DNA of 64,000 bases from Epiperipatus broadwayi (lineage: Eukaryota; Onychophora; Udeonychophora; Euonychophora; Peripatidae). Shown here piece by piece: positions 26,482 through 36,600 of the stretch (within the stretch, counting starts at the first letter, position 1; the number at the start of each line of letters is the position of its first letter). Position numbers and translations under genes: made by a program. The notes under the pieces were generated by a model. It had not been told where the DNA came from. It did no database searches and saw nothing but the letters and a program-made list of their open reading frames with translations. Location: NCBI GenBank assembly GCA_028023455.1, contig JAQFVV010006231.1, positions 3,865,478 to 3,929,477 of the forward strand. Direction: 5' to 3'.

Positions 26482-26559
26482 ATTATTTATACTAATATAT
26501 ATATATATAAGATTCAATATAGTATTATTTATACTAATATATATATATATAAGATTCAA
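26482..26559. repeat. 42-bp tandem duplication
   Basis: Two copies of a unit beginning ATTATTTATACTAATATATA and ending ATAAGATTCAA, with a 6-bp spacer difference. Confidence 0.9.
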
Positions 26560-26599
26560 GCAGTAGCAATTATACTAATAATAAGTTATATCATTAGTA

Positions 26600-26910
26600 T
26601 TAAAAAGAATAATCAACAGTCATCCCTAGTGACTGGATTTAAAAAAGGACAGGCTACTTATCAAACCATTGCCAAATTTAGGCCATGATGTACAACAAAC
26701 ATTTGGATACACATACTTAAGTGCTAATCTATTAAATATAATAAAAATGAATGCCAAGATTCTGATACACACTGATCAGCATCAATGCTTTGGTACAGTC
26801 TCACAAATTAATTTCTAATCTTAAAAAAATAAAATGCAGTGAATGGACTGCAGTGATAGACTTTAAAGGTGATACCTTTGATCATTCATTAGACTATGTG
26901 GATGTCAAAC
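26600..26910 (+). pseudogene. LINE reverse transcriptase relic (fingers to motif A)
   Basis: Conceptual translations in shifting frames give, in the right order: IKPLPN, TFGYTYLSANLLNI, MNAKIL (compare '..P.TLLN.D.KI.AKIL'), then LIHTDQHQCF (compare 'LIHPDQ..F'), and finally AVIDFKGDTFDHSLDYVDV, which fits RT motif A ('DFEKAFD.V...Y'). Several frameshifts and stops. The retained part precedes the part kept in the other LINE copies of the window, so it cannot be compared with them directly, but the style is the same Tx1/L1 type. Confidence 0.6.
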
Positions 26911-27539
26911 ACAAACACGCACACACATAAATAAATTAATCATTAGAGCTAGCTCAAGAACACAAGACCATGGGAACTGTGTGAACAAGAGAAAGTATAC
27001 ATGAATATGCTTAATCTAATTTAATTGAAATAAACTGGATAATTTAACAAATTCTTTAAAATATTATGCTAAAGTGGAATTCAGTCACACAATCCCTATT
27101 CATAAGATAATGCTAACAGTGCTATTTTTTAATAAATATTTAATAAATTAATTATGAAAATTGAGAAATGATAATATATCAATTCAAAATTAAATATATT
27201 TTTATCATCAAAATATAATTTCATATAGCAAGTAATATTAACTTGAACCTTAACTTTAAACAGAATTATTTTCCTTTTCAAGAATTAAGATTATAAACAA
27301 CTTTGAAGATAAAAAAAAAAATGTAACTAGGTAAACCTCTTTTTCCCTTTTCTTATGAAAATTAAATGGTCCTATCCAATTACATTTTGGAGAGGCAATA
27401 AGATAAAAAGAAACATGTTTCAATAAATAAATTTGGTATTTGTAAAGTATTAACTGTGTAGCCTTTGGTGGCGCTGTTTCTAGTTAAAAACAGAGTGATA
27501 TAACATTACCGGGTGGCTAGATTTTTTTTTTTTATCTAA
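26911..27539. other. AT-rich filler
   Basis: No gene seen. A GGTGGCGCT string at 27467-27475 is discussed under findings. Confidence 0.5.
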
Positions 27540-28010
27540 TAGATCATATTTTGACATACGGCTGTAATTTTTTTTTTCTTTTTAATATATTATTGTTGTT
27601 GTTGTTTTGGACATAATTTTTTTTGTTGTTTTCATTTGATAAATTTAGAACTATAATGGACACTTTGACGTTTTTTTTGGATCTCAAAAGTACATAATTT
27701 TTGATATACGCCTTTTTTGGGGGGGCGGGGGATTCCATTCTAAATCTACTGTTTTTTTTTTATAGACGTCTTTTTTTTTTTTGGTTTGGATTCGATACAT
27801 TTCAAAGTATAAGGGACAGTTTTAACTTTTTTTAGAATATCTCAAATATACACAATTTGCTTTACATACGACTTTCTTTTTTTTTTTTTTTTTTGGCCTT
27901 TTAATATACTGTTGTTGTTTTTTTAAACAGACGTTTTTTTTTTTTTGGTTGTTATTTAAAATTAGAATCGACACTTTCTTTTTGAATTTGTTAAAAATGT
28001 GGGGGGGGGG
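27540..28010. repeat. T-rich tandem repeat, period about 155 bp, three degenerate copies
   Basis: The anchor (A/T)CATACG(G/A)C or ATATACGCC recurs near 27556, 27706 and 27865. Each is followed by a long T run, AATATA(T/C)TGTTGTTG, another T run and GACACTTT or GGACAG. The copies also carry long G or T homopolymers (GGGGGGGCGGGGG at 27719). Non-coding. Confidence 0.7.
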
Positions 28011-28976
28011 GGTTGCTGTTGATTGATTTAGCAACAAAAAAAGTCAAAGCTGTCCAACAAACTCCACCTCAGATGTCCGTATTGGCTTATAAACGAAAAG
28101 AATTGTTTGGTATTTTGACTAATATATCGATCGAGAGAGTGGATTCTCTTCCGACCGAAAGAAGCGTCAAGTTGTCGATTGATTTGAGAAGAATACGAAG
28201 CTGTCCGACCAACTCCGCCACACTCAGCTGTAAAGCTCTACCCTTTGAAGGGTGTTAATTAATCAACTTACAGATCAAAAGAATCACAAACAAAAGACAG
28301 ATTCTTTTAAATCAAATAAATTTTATTCACCACATAGGACTAAACCGAATCAACTGTGTCATCTTTTTTTCTCGCTTTTTTCGGACATCCTCTGATTGCA
28401 ATAACATGGCAGCCATTTTGTTATTCTTTTGTTACTCTCATCCAAGTCACGACAGAAACGGTACTTTTTCGCCAACAACTACAATCGTCTGACAGGAGAC
28501 ATTGACATACTTTTTTCAGGTTCCAAATAACAACAAACAGCAAAAAAAAAAAAAAAGCTCGGACAAATCTCAAGAGTACACTGATAATTACTAGTAGGCC
28601 AAAAGATCTCAGTTGGGCAATACAGAAAATCATCAACATCAACAAACAGTTGGAAAACATTCCAGTGCACATACTCTCAGATTAAATTCGAGCCAGAATA
28701 CAAATTTGATCCCTATGCGTAGGAATTCACATCGTGATGAAATAAACGGCAAACTAGACGATCATCTAATGTTGTTACTTTAGATGTAGGGTTAGAACCG
28801 CGGAATTGGCCATAGATTCTAAACACTACATCTATTTCTCTTGTTTAAGCGGCTAATACAATCACTAGCGCTAGTCATGTATTAGCCGTAAGGTGCGGCC
28901 ACGAAAGCGGTATTATTCTGTGTTTTTACACAGAAACAGCACTGCCACAGGCTGTACAGTAAATAGTTTACAAATA
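28011..28976. other. Palindrome-rich block, no confident gene
   Basis: 28013-28258 is open on the plus strand, but it is built from two degenerate copies of one sequence (AAGCTGTCCAACAAACTCC near 28048 and AAGCTGTCCGACCAACTCC near 28198) and has no domain. Further on there is a hairpin between GATGTAG (28781) and CTACATC (28833), a 39-bp palindrome at 28850-28888 centred on ACTAGCGCTAGT, and CTGTG/CACAG at 28918-28933. Dense palindromes suggest the middle or end of a non-autonomous DNA element whose ends I could not define. Confidence 0.45.
28850..28888. repeat. 39-bp palindrome
   Basis: The arms CGGCTAATACA and TGTATTAGCCG enclose ACTAGCGCTAGT, itself a perfect palindrome. Only a few central-flank bases mismatch. 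Confidence 0.9.
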
Positions 28977-30051
28977 CACCTGGGTCTCATTTTATGCAAT
29001 AGATAGGTTCCTCAGAAAACACGCGCAAACAAAATCATGCAAAAATAGACGTAACTTACATTGAAAAAGGGGAGGGTGCGGTCTGTGATTTTTCAAAATT
29101 CGTGTAAAAGCAAAGCACCAACGTAAAATTACTTTAAAATTCGCGCAAAAAAAAAAAAAATAAGGAAATAAAATATGACTAATAATAAATTTCAAATTTA
29201 AAAAAAATTGATACAAGACAAACTTTTTTTAACTATAATATTTAATTTTATTCAAAATAATATATTTTTATGAATAATTTACAGTACAGTAATTTACATT
29301 TTTTTATACACATTTTAATTATTATAGCTATTTGCCGAAAAACACGTTCGTTTGCAAACAACTAGCGCCAACTTCACACTCATGTTGTGTCAGTGGTTTT
29401 CTGGTGACAACTAATTAGTAATTGATCTATGAGACGATGATTTTATTAATTGTTTATGAAACTAACAACTAAAAATTAAATTCTTATTTTTGTCTTTAAT
29501 TTTCAATTCCGTTTAAAAATCAAATTTCACATCACATTATTTCAAGTCGCCATAAGTAATTTTTAAATTGTTAATTACAATTAAAAATCAGATTTTATAT
29601 TTTTAATTGTCAAATTTAATTGTGCCCACTGCTATTACTGATCTTTTAAAAATAAACTTGTGGACAGTAAATGATTAATAATTGATTACGTTCTTTTTTA
29701 AAAAGCAAAAACAAAATGTGATTTATAATGCAAAATTAACAAGCACAATGTTTGAACAAATTTACATTATAATCTTGTAAAATTTAATGTGTGTATACAT
29801 AAAATGTGGAAATCATGATTTTAATTTCATTATTGCATAAAATCTTACTATTATAAAGCACTGAAAATATTGAAATTACTAAGTTGAAAGTCAAATTCCA
29901 ATAATGTGCTATTACTTTCAATATAACGTAAGTGTGCGAAATTTATTATTTAAAGTAATAGCGCAATATCGGAGTTCGACTTCCAGTGAAACATGAATCG
30001 CGTAACTTCAAAATCATGTTAAATAAGTTCGTGTAAAAAGAGACCTAGGTG
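28977..30051. mobile_element. Non-autonomous pogo/Tigger-like DNA transposon, 1,075 bp
   Basis: The ends are CACCTGGGTCTC and, at the right, GAGACCTAGGTG, each flanked outside by TA (28975-28976 and 30052-30053). Inside both ends, sequence of the kind TTTTATGCAATAG...GGTTCCTCAGAAAACACGCG on the left and TACACGAAC...AAGTTACGCGATTCATG on the right continues the inverted similarity. Terminal sequences with GGTTCC and GCG-containing A-rich strings are familiar from Tigger/pogo-type elements. The interior has no transposase frame. TA duplication fits the Tc1/mariner/pogo superfamily. Confidence 0.7.
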
Positions 30052-30539
30052 TACCATAAAAAATAATAATTGTTCAATATTACCCATTATTACTTATTTT
30101 AAAAATTATCTATAAATGAAGATACTATACCTTAGATTTCCATAAGTTTTTTTCTTTTGAGTTCTTTGTCAGTTGTAATTTTCAGTTTTTTTCAAATTGG
30201 TTTATCTTCTTATAAGCTCCACCAATAACATATATTTCCAAGTTAATGTACACAGTTAAATTTATCTAATTATGCAAAAGAATATTTTCAAGTATCACAC
30301 AAACTGAATCCTGTTCATTTTTTCAATCTAATAATTTGCAGATGAAACTAACACACATGCTTTTGGATGAAAACAAGGCTTGTTGTAGATTTTTGTAAAA
30401 GTATTCTATTACATATTTTTATAATGAACAGGTTACATTGTGAGCTTTGATAATGTTCAACTTCTAGCTAAAACTTAGCACATGGTTGTTCTCAAATCCT
30501 CTTTAAAAAATATTTTTTAAAGTAATAATGAGATGATTA

Positions 30540-31660
30540 TTGACAACTCAAAAGACACTGAGGTTTATTGCTTTAGCTTTGCCGGTAGTTTCGGATTTTA
30601 TGAGCTATGACGTATTACACTTAGCATGTTTTTTGCCGGTAAGATTTCATCGAAGATTAGATAAACAATGTCAAGGCAACAAAGACACTGGCAAGACTAA
30701 TCCTTGGAAATACTGATTTTTTGATCGAGGTGTCTCGCGAGATTTAAAAAGTCGAGAGACCTATGGGAAATTTTGTCATTTCTCTGTCTTTTGCGGTTTT
30801 GATATCGACATGAGCACAGTGATTTTTTAGATCATATTTTCATATATTTCATATCTAATATGGACATATTACTAAATAGAGTGAATTTTTAACTGTCGAT
30901 TGGATATTATAGTAATTTCCACCGTCGTTATTTGTAATTAATTTTCATTTTGTTTTTTAATAATTAAATATAGTAGCTTTTAAGACATATATTGCCATTA
31001 CAGGTTATTTTTTAATTTGTAAATTTCATAATTTTATGTACTACCTTTTCGGTTATTTTTTATTTTGCTTCTTTTGGGTCATCTTCTTTCCATTTTTTCT
31101 TATAAATTATCCTTATTTTCATTAAAAAAAGACTACACTTTTAATTTCATAATTTTATGTAATATGATTTAATTAGGACATTTTATGTCCGCCATTTTCA
31201 CGGTATGGCAGATTCGCATTATATCGGGAAAAGTGTTTTTTATTGTCTCTAATTTTAAAATTACAAATATTTTTTATAATTTTTTTTGCAATTATTTTGT
31301 ATTCAATTTGAATTTATAATATTTTTAGTAAATTACTATTAATTTATGTATTTTGTTTTTGTGCATGTAATTATTTTGCTTTTTCCGAGTAACTACAAAC
31401 ATGGTGCCGTCCGTTTTTTTTCCTACGAGATGGCTTTTTTTTTACATCCGCCATTTCCGTTGTATAATAGATTCACACTATATCAGAAAAATTGCTTTTT
31501 TTTTTTTTTGTCTTTAATTTTAAAATTATAAAAAAAATTTATAAATTTCTTGTCAATTATTTTGTAGTCAATTTGAATTTATAATAATTTTAGTAAATTA
31601 CTATTAATTTATGTACTTTTTTGGCGCGTGTAATTAATTTTTTTTTTGCTGAGGAACGAC
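30540..31660. repeat. T-rich block with a direct duplication of about 260 bp
   Basis: 31175-31400 and about 31430-31640 are related copies (ATGTCCGCCATTTTC, GCAGATTCGCATTATATCGG versus ACATCCGCCATTTCC, AGATTCACACTATATCAG, then TTTAGTAAATTACTATTAAT in both). The end of the unit (AACTACAAACATGG...GAGATGGCTT) recurs at 33403-33445 beyond the satellites, so the arrays lie inside a larger unit. At 30603 GCTATGACGTATTACAC matches the palindrome family at 33461. Confidence 0.6.
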
Positions 31661-31685
31661 AAGCTAAGCGAAAACATATATATTT

Positions 31686-32360
31686 GACAGTACCTATTAA
31701 CATTTTTTGGTCTTTTAGAGAATTCTTTTTTTGTGTGTGCTAATTTTTGCTTTAAACCAATTTTTAAGTGAATGTCTTATATATATATTTGACAGTACCT
31801 ATTTAACATTTTTTGGTCTTTTAGAGAATTTTTTTTTTTTTTTTTTGTGCTAATTTTTGCAGTTTTGCTTTAAATCAATTTTTAAGTGAATGTCTTATAT
31901 ATATTTTTTTGACAGTACCTATTTAACAATTTTTGGTCTTTTATACAAATTATTTTTTTTGTGCTAATTTTTGCAGTTTTGCTTTAAATCAATTTTTAAG
32001 TGAATGTCTTATATATATATTTTTGACAGTACCTATTTAACATTTTTTGGTCTTTTAGACAAATTATTTTTTTGTGTGCTAATTTTTGCAGTTTTGCTTT
32101 AAATCAATTTTTAAGTGAATGTCTTATATATATATATATTTTTTAACAGTACCTATTTAACATTTTTTGGTCTTTTCGACATTTTTTTTGTGCTAATTTT
32201 TGCAGTTTTGCTTTAAATCAATTTTTAAGTGATGTCTTATATATATATTTTAACAGTACCTATTTAAAATTTTTTGGTCTTTTAGACAAATTATTTTTTT
32301 TGTGCTAATTTTTGCAGTTTTGCTTTAAATCATTTTTTAAGTTAATATCATTTATATATT
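31686..32360. repeat. Tandem array, unit about 105-120 bp, six copies
   Basis: Copies start with (G/T)ACAGTACCTATTTAAC at 31686, 31791, 31911, 32025, 32145 and 32252. Each contains TTTTTTGGTCTTTTAGA, TGCTAATTTTTGCAG, TTTAAATCAATTTTTAAG and ATGTCTTATATATA. Length differences lie in the T and TA runs. Confidence 0.95.
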
Positions 32361-33365
32361 TCTTGGTCTTAGATGTCCTCTTTAGTATTATTCTTGCTAT
32401 TAGATGTCCTTTCGTATTATTCTTGCTATTAGATGTCCTCTTTCGTATTATTCTTGCTCTTAGATGTCCTCTTTAGTATTATTATTGCTATTTTTACCAG
32501 TTGACCTCTTTAGTATTATTCTTGCTATTAGATGTCCTCTTTCGTATTATTCTTGCTACTAGATGTCCTCTTTCATATTATTCTTGCTACTAGATGTCCT
32601 CTTTCATATTATTCTTGCTACTAGATGTCCTCTTTCATATTATTCTTGCTACTAGATGTCCTCTTTAGTATTATTATTGCTATTTTTACCGGTTGACCTC
32701 TTTAGTATTATTATTGCTATTAGATGGCCTATTTAGTATTATTATTGCTATTTTTGCCGGTTGACCTCTTTAGTATTATTCTTGCTATTGTATGCCCTCT
32801 TTCGTATTATTCTTGCTATTGGATGTCCTCTTTGGTATTATTCTTGCTATTAGATGTCCTCTTTCGTATTATTCTTGCTCTTAGATGTCCTCTTTAGTAT
32901 TATTCTTGCTCTTAGATGTCCTCTTTAGAATTATTATTGCTATTTTTACCGGTTGACCTCTTTAGTATTATTCTTGCTATTAGATGTCCTCTTTCATATT
33001 ATTCTTGCTATTCTTTTGTATTATTCTTGCTATTAGATGTCCTATTTAGTATTATTATTGTTATTTTTACCGGTTGACCTCTTTCATATTATTCTTGCTA
33101 TTAGATGTCCTCTTTCATATTATTCTTGCTATTAGATGTCCTCTTTCATATTATTCTTGCTATTAGATGTCCTATTTAGTATTATTATTACTATTTTTAC
33201 TGGTTGACCTCTTTCGTATTATTCTTGCTATTAGATGTCCTCTTTCGTATTATTCTTGCTATTAGATGTCCTCTTTAGTATTATTATTGCTATTTTTACC
33301 CATTAGCCTCTTTAGTATTATTCTTGCTATTAGATGTACGTTTTAGTATTATTATTGCTGCCTAC
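32361..33365. repeat. 1-kb minisatellite, about 31-bp unit, roughly 30 copies
   Basis: The main unit is TAGATGTCCTCTTT(C/A)GTATTATTCTTGCTAT-like: the first half TAGATGTCCTCTTT and the second half GTATTATTCTTGCTAT. A second, longer unit type, in which TAGATGTCC is replaced by TTTTACCGGTTGACC, recurs irregularly about nine times (for example 32490, 32690, 32755, 32945, 33070, 33200, 33295), giving a higher-order pattern. Thirty-one is not a multiple of three and all frames have stops, so it is non-coding. Confidence 0.95.
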
Positions 33366-33437
33366 CGATGTCATTACATTTTATTATATTATTATTTTTT
33401 TGCAGAAACAACAAACATGGCATCTGATTTCTACCAG

Positions 33438-33664
33438 ATGGCTTCTTTACTGCTTTTTATTGGTATGACGTATTACCACGAAGACTTACTACTCTAATCT
33501 TTCGATCTTTAACGTAACATCACGTGATTTCTGAACACATTTTATCGATTAACATTGTCAGGAAATCACTAGAAGACATTATCTTAAAGATCGGAAGATT
33601 AGAGTAGTACATCTTTGTGGTAATACGTCATAGCAAGAAAAGTACTAAAGTACCGCTTTGCCAA
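33438..33664. repeat. Palindromic (foldback) element related to the adjacent minisatellite
   Basis: 33461-33511 and 33593-33643 are inverted copies (TATGACGTATTACCAC, CTACTCTAATCTT.CGATCTTTA). Similarity extends outward to GGTACTTTAGTA...CTTGCTATGAC on the right end and inward to CACGTGATTTCTGA and TCAGGAAATCACTAG. The outer part of the arm contains CTTTAGTA and CTTGCTAT, the two halves of the minisatellite unit. Confidence 0.85.
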
Positions 33665-33849
33665 TATTATTTTTTGGAATAATCCTATATCCATTCAATC
33701 ATATTTATCTCAGACATGACAACACTGAACTCTGACCAACTGATTCTATTTTTACAAAAGTTATTTGGTTATTCCTCTCCTTTTTTTTTCATAATCATTT
33801 TTTTCTTATGCCAAAAAACAAGATAATTTTATAATTACATTTTGATTTC

Positions 33850-34175
33850 AACAAAGATGATTCAGTTGGTTAGAGTGTTAACTTAAAATTCAATATTCAA
33901 AAATCTAAGGCTCCAAGTTTGATTCCCATGCTAGTACTGTCATTGGCCAGGCCAGCAATACCTAAAGAAGAGAGAATAATACCCTCTTGAAACATTGTGC
34001 ATATACTAACCTTTATGCTATAACTAACAGCTGAATGTAATTTGAAAATGTAAATAAAGTTACATTTTTCTAAAAGACATTCAATACTTAATATTAGATA
34101 ATGGAAATAGTCCAATATATAAATACAACTAAAATAATATCATCACAAACCGTCAGGAAAACAATACTAGTTTTA
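33850..34175 (+). mobile_element. SINE with tRNA-like head, copy A
   Basis: It begins with a decayed tRNA head (GATGATTCAGTTGGTTAGAG as A box region, AAGTTTGATTCCCATG as B box). A conserved body follows (CTAGTACTGTCATTGGCCAGGCCAGCAATACCT, GAAACATTGTGCATATACTAACC), then ACATTCAATA, GGAAATAGTCCAATAT and ATCATCACAAACC.TCAG.AAAACA. These blocks match the reverse complement of 44697-45160 in order. Upstream of 33850 the match stops, unlike copies B-D. Confidence 0.8.
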
Positions 34176-35384
34176 GAGAGCTAAGGAGGAACAAAATTTC
34201 TTAACATAAATGTTAAAACCTTTTTTTTTATTTAATTTTAAAAACTTGATAAATATAAAATTTTACCTATTTTATCTCTCTTATCACATTTTAAAAGATA
34301 AAATTAAAATATATCAATAATTTACTAAAAAGAAAAAACTATTTATTTAATACTTTTTCCCCCCAAAATTAAAACTGGTAGATAAAATTATCAACCAGAG
34401 AATAAAATGCTAATTTGATTTTATATTTTTTCTTTCTATTTTATACTTCTCTTAACAAATTATAAATATTCACATTCTTTTAAAAATTTTGGAAATTCTC
34501 ATATTATGGATTCTAGGAATGGAAAACTTATAAATTACTGCATTAATATTATTTAAAAAATATGAGCAATTAAATCTTAGCATTTCCCTATTTGTAATAT
34601 TTGACATGGTCAGAGTAGTTGATTATGTCTACAATATTGCAGTATATATGTACAAAAGATCTCCAATTAAAAAGATATGTCATTAAGTGAATTCTGTCAG
34701 GACTTAAACTTATGTATTACCCTCAAGATAATTCTAATAACTTAAATATATGATATAAATAGATTGAAAATTGTTTGGGTTGCCATTGCATTTAAAATGT
34801 GATTAACTATTCAGTTTATGTGAATATGACAGTTTTTGATATCCCTAAAAACAAATAACTAAAATAGTATATAGTTATAAAAAATATAGATACCATTTCA
34901 TCAATAAAATTACAAAAATTAATATGAAATTAATTAGGGTAATAGCTTTTCTAAAATATATATATATACTTTTTTTGGGGAGAGATAAAAAATGTATTGT
35001 AATTATAGTAATGACACTGATAAATTGCTATAAATCCTGTTGAATCACAATCAGTAATTAGCAAATAAAAGTATTTATGATTGTTCCCTAGAAGTAGATC
35101 ATATGCAGTAAAAAGGTCCAATTAAACAATGTGTGTATATATATATATTCTTTCATAATCATGTAGGAAACATTTTTATATATTTGTATCTTAAGGAATA
35201 TCATTTCATTCATCCTGATAGTAATAGGATATTACTTAACAACTTCTTTACAAAATGTAATGTAATGTTTAAAAAAAAAAAGTTAATGGGTTATTTAAGT
35301 ATTTCAATATACATAATAAAAAATAATAGCATCTATGTAAATGAGCTAAAATCGTAGTTTGGAGTACATTTAATGTTAACTTTA
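34176..35384. other. AT-rich filler, no gene seen
   Basis: No coding signal or recognised repeat. Short TA runs. Confidence 0.5.
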
Positions 35385-36010
35385 AAGTTTTCAAATATAT
35401 TCAACTATCAGTAAAAGCATATAAGTAAATATATAAACAATTTTCCAACTAGTATTATTTTCTTCTTTTCAAATATTGCTGGTCTAACCAATGATAGTGT
35501 TATCACACGAATTAAACCAGAAATTTTTAGATTCATGAATACTGAAGTTAAGGTGTCATTCTAACTAACAAGACTATGCTGTAAAATACAAGAATCAGTA
35601 GAATTTTATATATATCTATAAGATCCTCCTGATTTTTCCACTTTCTTTAAAGTCAAAGTCAATGAGTGATTTTCAAACATTATGAATTATTACACTAAAT
35701 TTGATTTGGGTGGTTATTTTCCATTGTCATCAACTTCTTTTATTTCCTTCTTTTTACTTTTTATTTTCTGTCCAATATTTTTGCCTTTTTCCAAATCAAA
35801 CATATATGCATTGTTTGCTATTTTAGATACGTTTTTTTTTTCTCTCTCTCTCTCTCTCTAATCATCACTTAGTGTCTTTTAAGCATTTTTCAATTGGTTA
35901 TCCAGTTTCACTGATATATGTTTTCCAACATTTACAGGAAATTTTATAAATACAGTTCTTGTTTTTCAGCATTTCAAAATTGGGGTTTTGTATAGGCTTA
36001 GGATTGCTCA
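35385..36010 (-). mobile_element. Retroelement 3' fragment with tRNA-like module, copy D
   Basis: On the minus strand, a GIY-YIG coding remnant (to about 35868) is followed by a (GA)n run, more C-terminal coding wording (SKIANNAYMF), and then the same 3' sequence as copies B and C: TTTAGTGTAATAATTC, GTGGAAAAATCAGGAGGATC, a decayed tRNA-like head, ATCATTGGTTAGACCAGCAATATTTGAA and TGATAGTTGAATATATTTG. Copy C begins about 30 bp away on the opposite strand, so C and D stand head to head. Confidence 0.65.
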
Positions 36011-36055
36011 TAGTGTGCTATAATTTTGAAAGTTGTTCTGACAGTAAATGCACAG
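35866..36055 (-). pseudogene. GIY-YIG endonuclease remnant of a Penelope-like element
   Basis: The minus-strand translation gives KPIQNPNFEMLKNKN, then CIYKISCKCWKTYISETG, a stop, PIEKCLKDTK. Penelope-type GIY-YIG domains read 'VY.I.C..C...Y(I/V)GETGR.L..R..EH': IYK is the GIY block, YISETG is the YIG block with Gly changed to Ser, and the Arg of GR is replaced by a stop. Downstream, after the (GA)n run, SKIANNAYMFDLEKGKNIG fits the following 'S.IA.H.....H.IDFE....I' segment. In a live element this domain nicks target DNA. Here it is dead. Confidence 0.6.
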
Positions 36056-36600
36056 AAAGGTGTAAGTAAAGTAGCATATCATGTATGCAACTAATCAACA
36101 TATGTTTGTTTAGGAAAAGACAAATATGTTTGACAGCAAGAAAAAAAAAAGAAAGTTCTTGCATGTCAATGACAAATATGACCATAAGTCAACCTAGTGT
36201 AACAATTCATGTTTGAAAACCACTCAGTAACCTTGCCCTTAGTGGAAAAATCAGAACGATCCTCAAAGTATATACTTTTCTAATGTCTTGCTTTTAACAA
36301 TATAGCTCAATTAGCTAGTTATCATCTTAAATTCAATATTTATGACTCCTAAAGGTTTCTGGCTCAATTCTATGTATATACTATCTCACCAACAACACCT
36401 GAAGGAGAAAGGAAAATTCCACTCCAAATACCTTCTATTAACTGGTGTGCTATTACTAGCAAGTGAATATGTTTGAAAAATTTGAATAAATAGTTTGGTT
36501 TTTTTTTTAAAAAAAGCATTTAATAATTAATACTAGATAATGATAATAATCCATCATATAATTACAAATAAACTTCCCATCATCACAAATTTTCAAACAA
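36040..36600 (+). mobile_element. Retroelement 3' fragment with tRNA-like module, copy C
   Basis: It starts inside the C-terminal coding remnant (SKVAYHVCN at about 36066, matching SKIANNAYM of copy D) and continues through CATATGTTTG, CAACCTAGTGTAAC, AAAATCAGAACGATCCTC, a very decayed tRNA-like head (TAGCTCAATTAGCTAGTTATC), CAACAACACCTGAAGGAG, GATAATGATAATAATCCATCATATA and CATCATCACAAA. It is more decayed than copy B, and no frame is open. Confidence 0.65.

Noticed and set aside
28013-28258. 81-codon frame of mixed composition, considered as a small gene or exon
   Set aside because: It consists of two degenerate copies of a short DNA repeat, and no domain, splice context or promoter is visible.
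32361-33365. Regular repeats with spacer-like variation, considered as a CRISPR array
   Set aside because: Units are contiguous 31-mers without unique spacers, in a eukaryotic-type sequence. It is a minisatellite.
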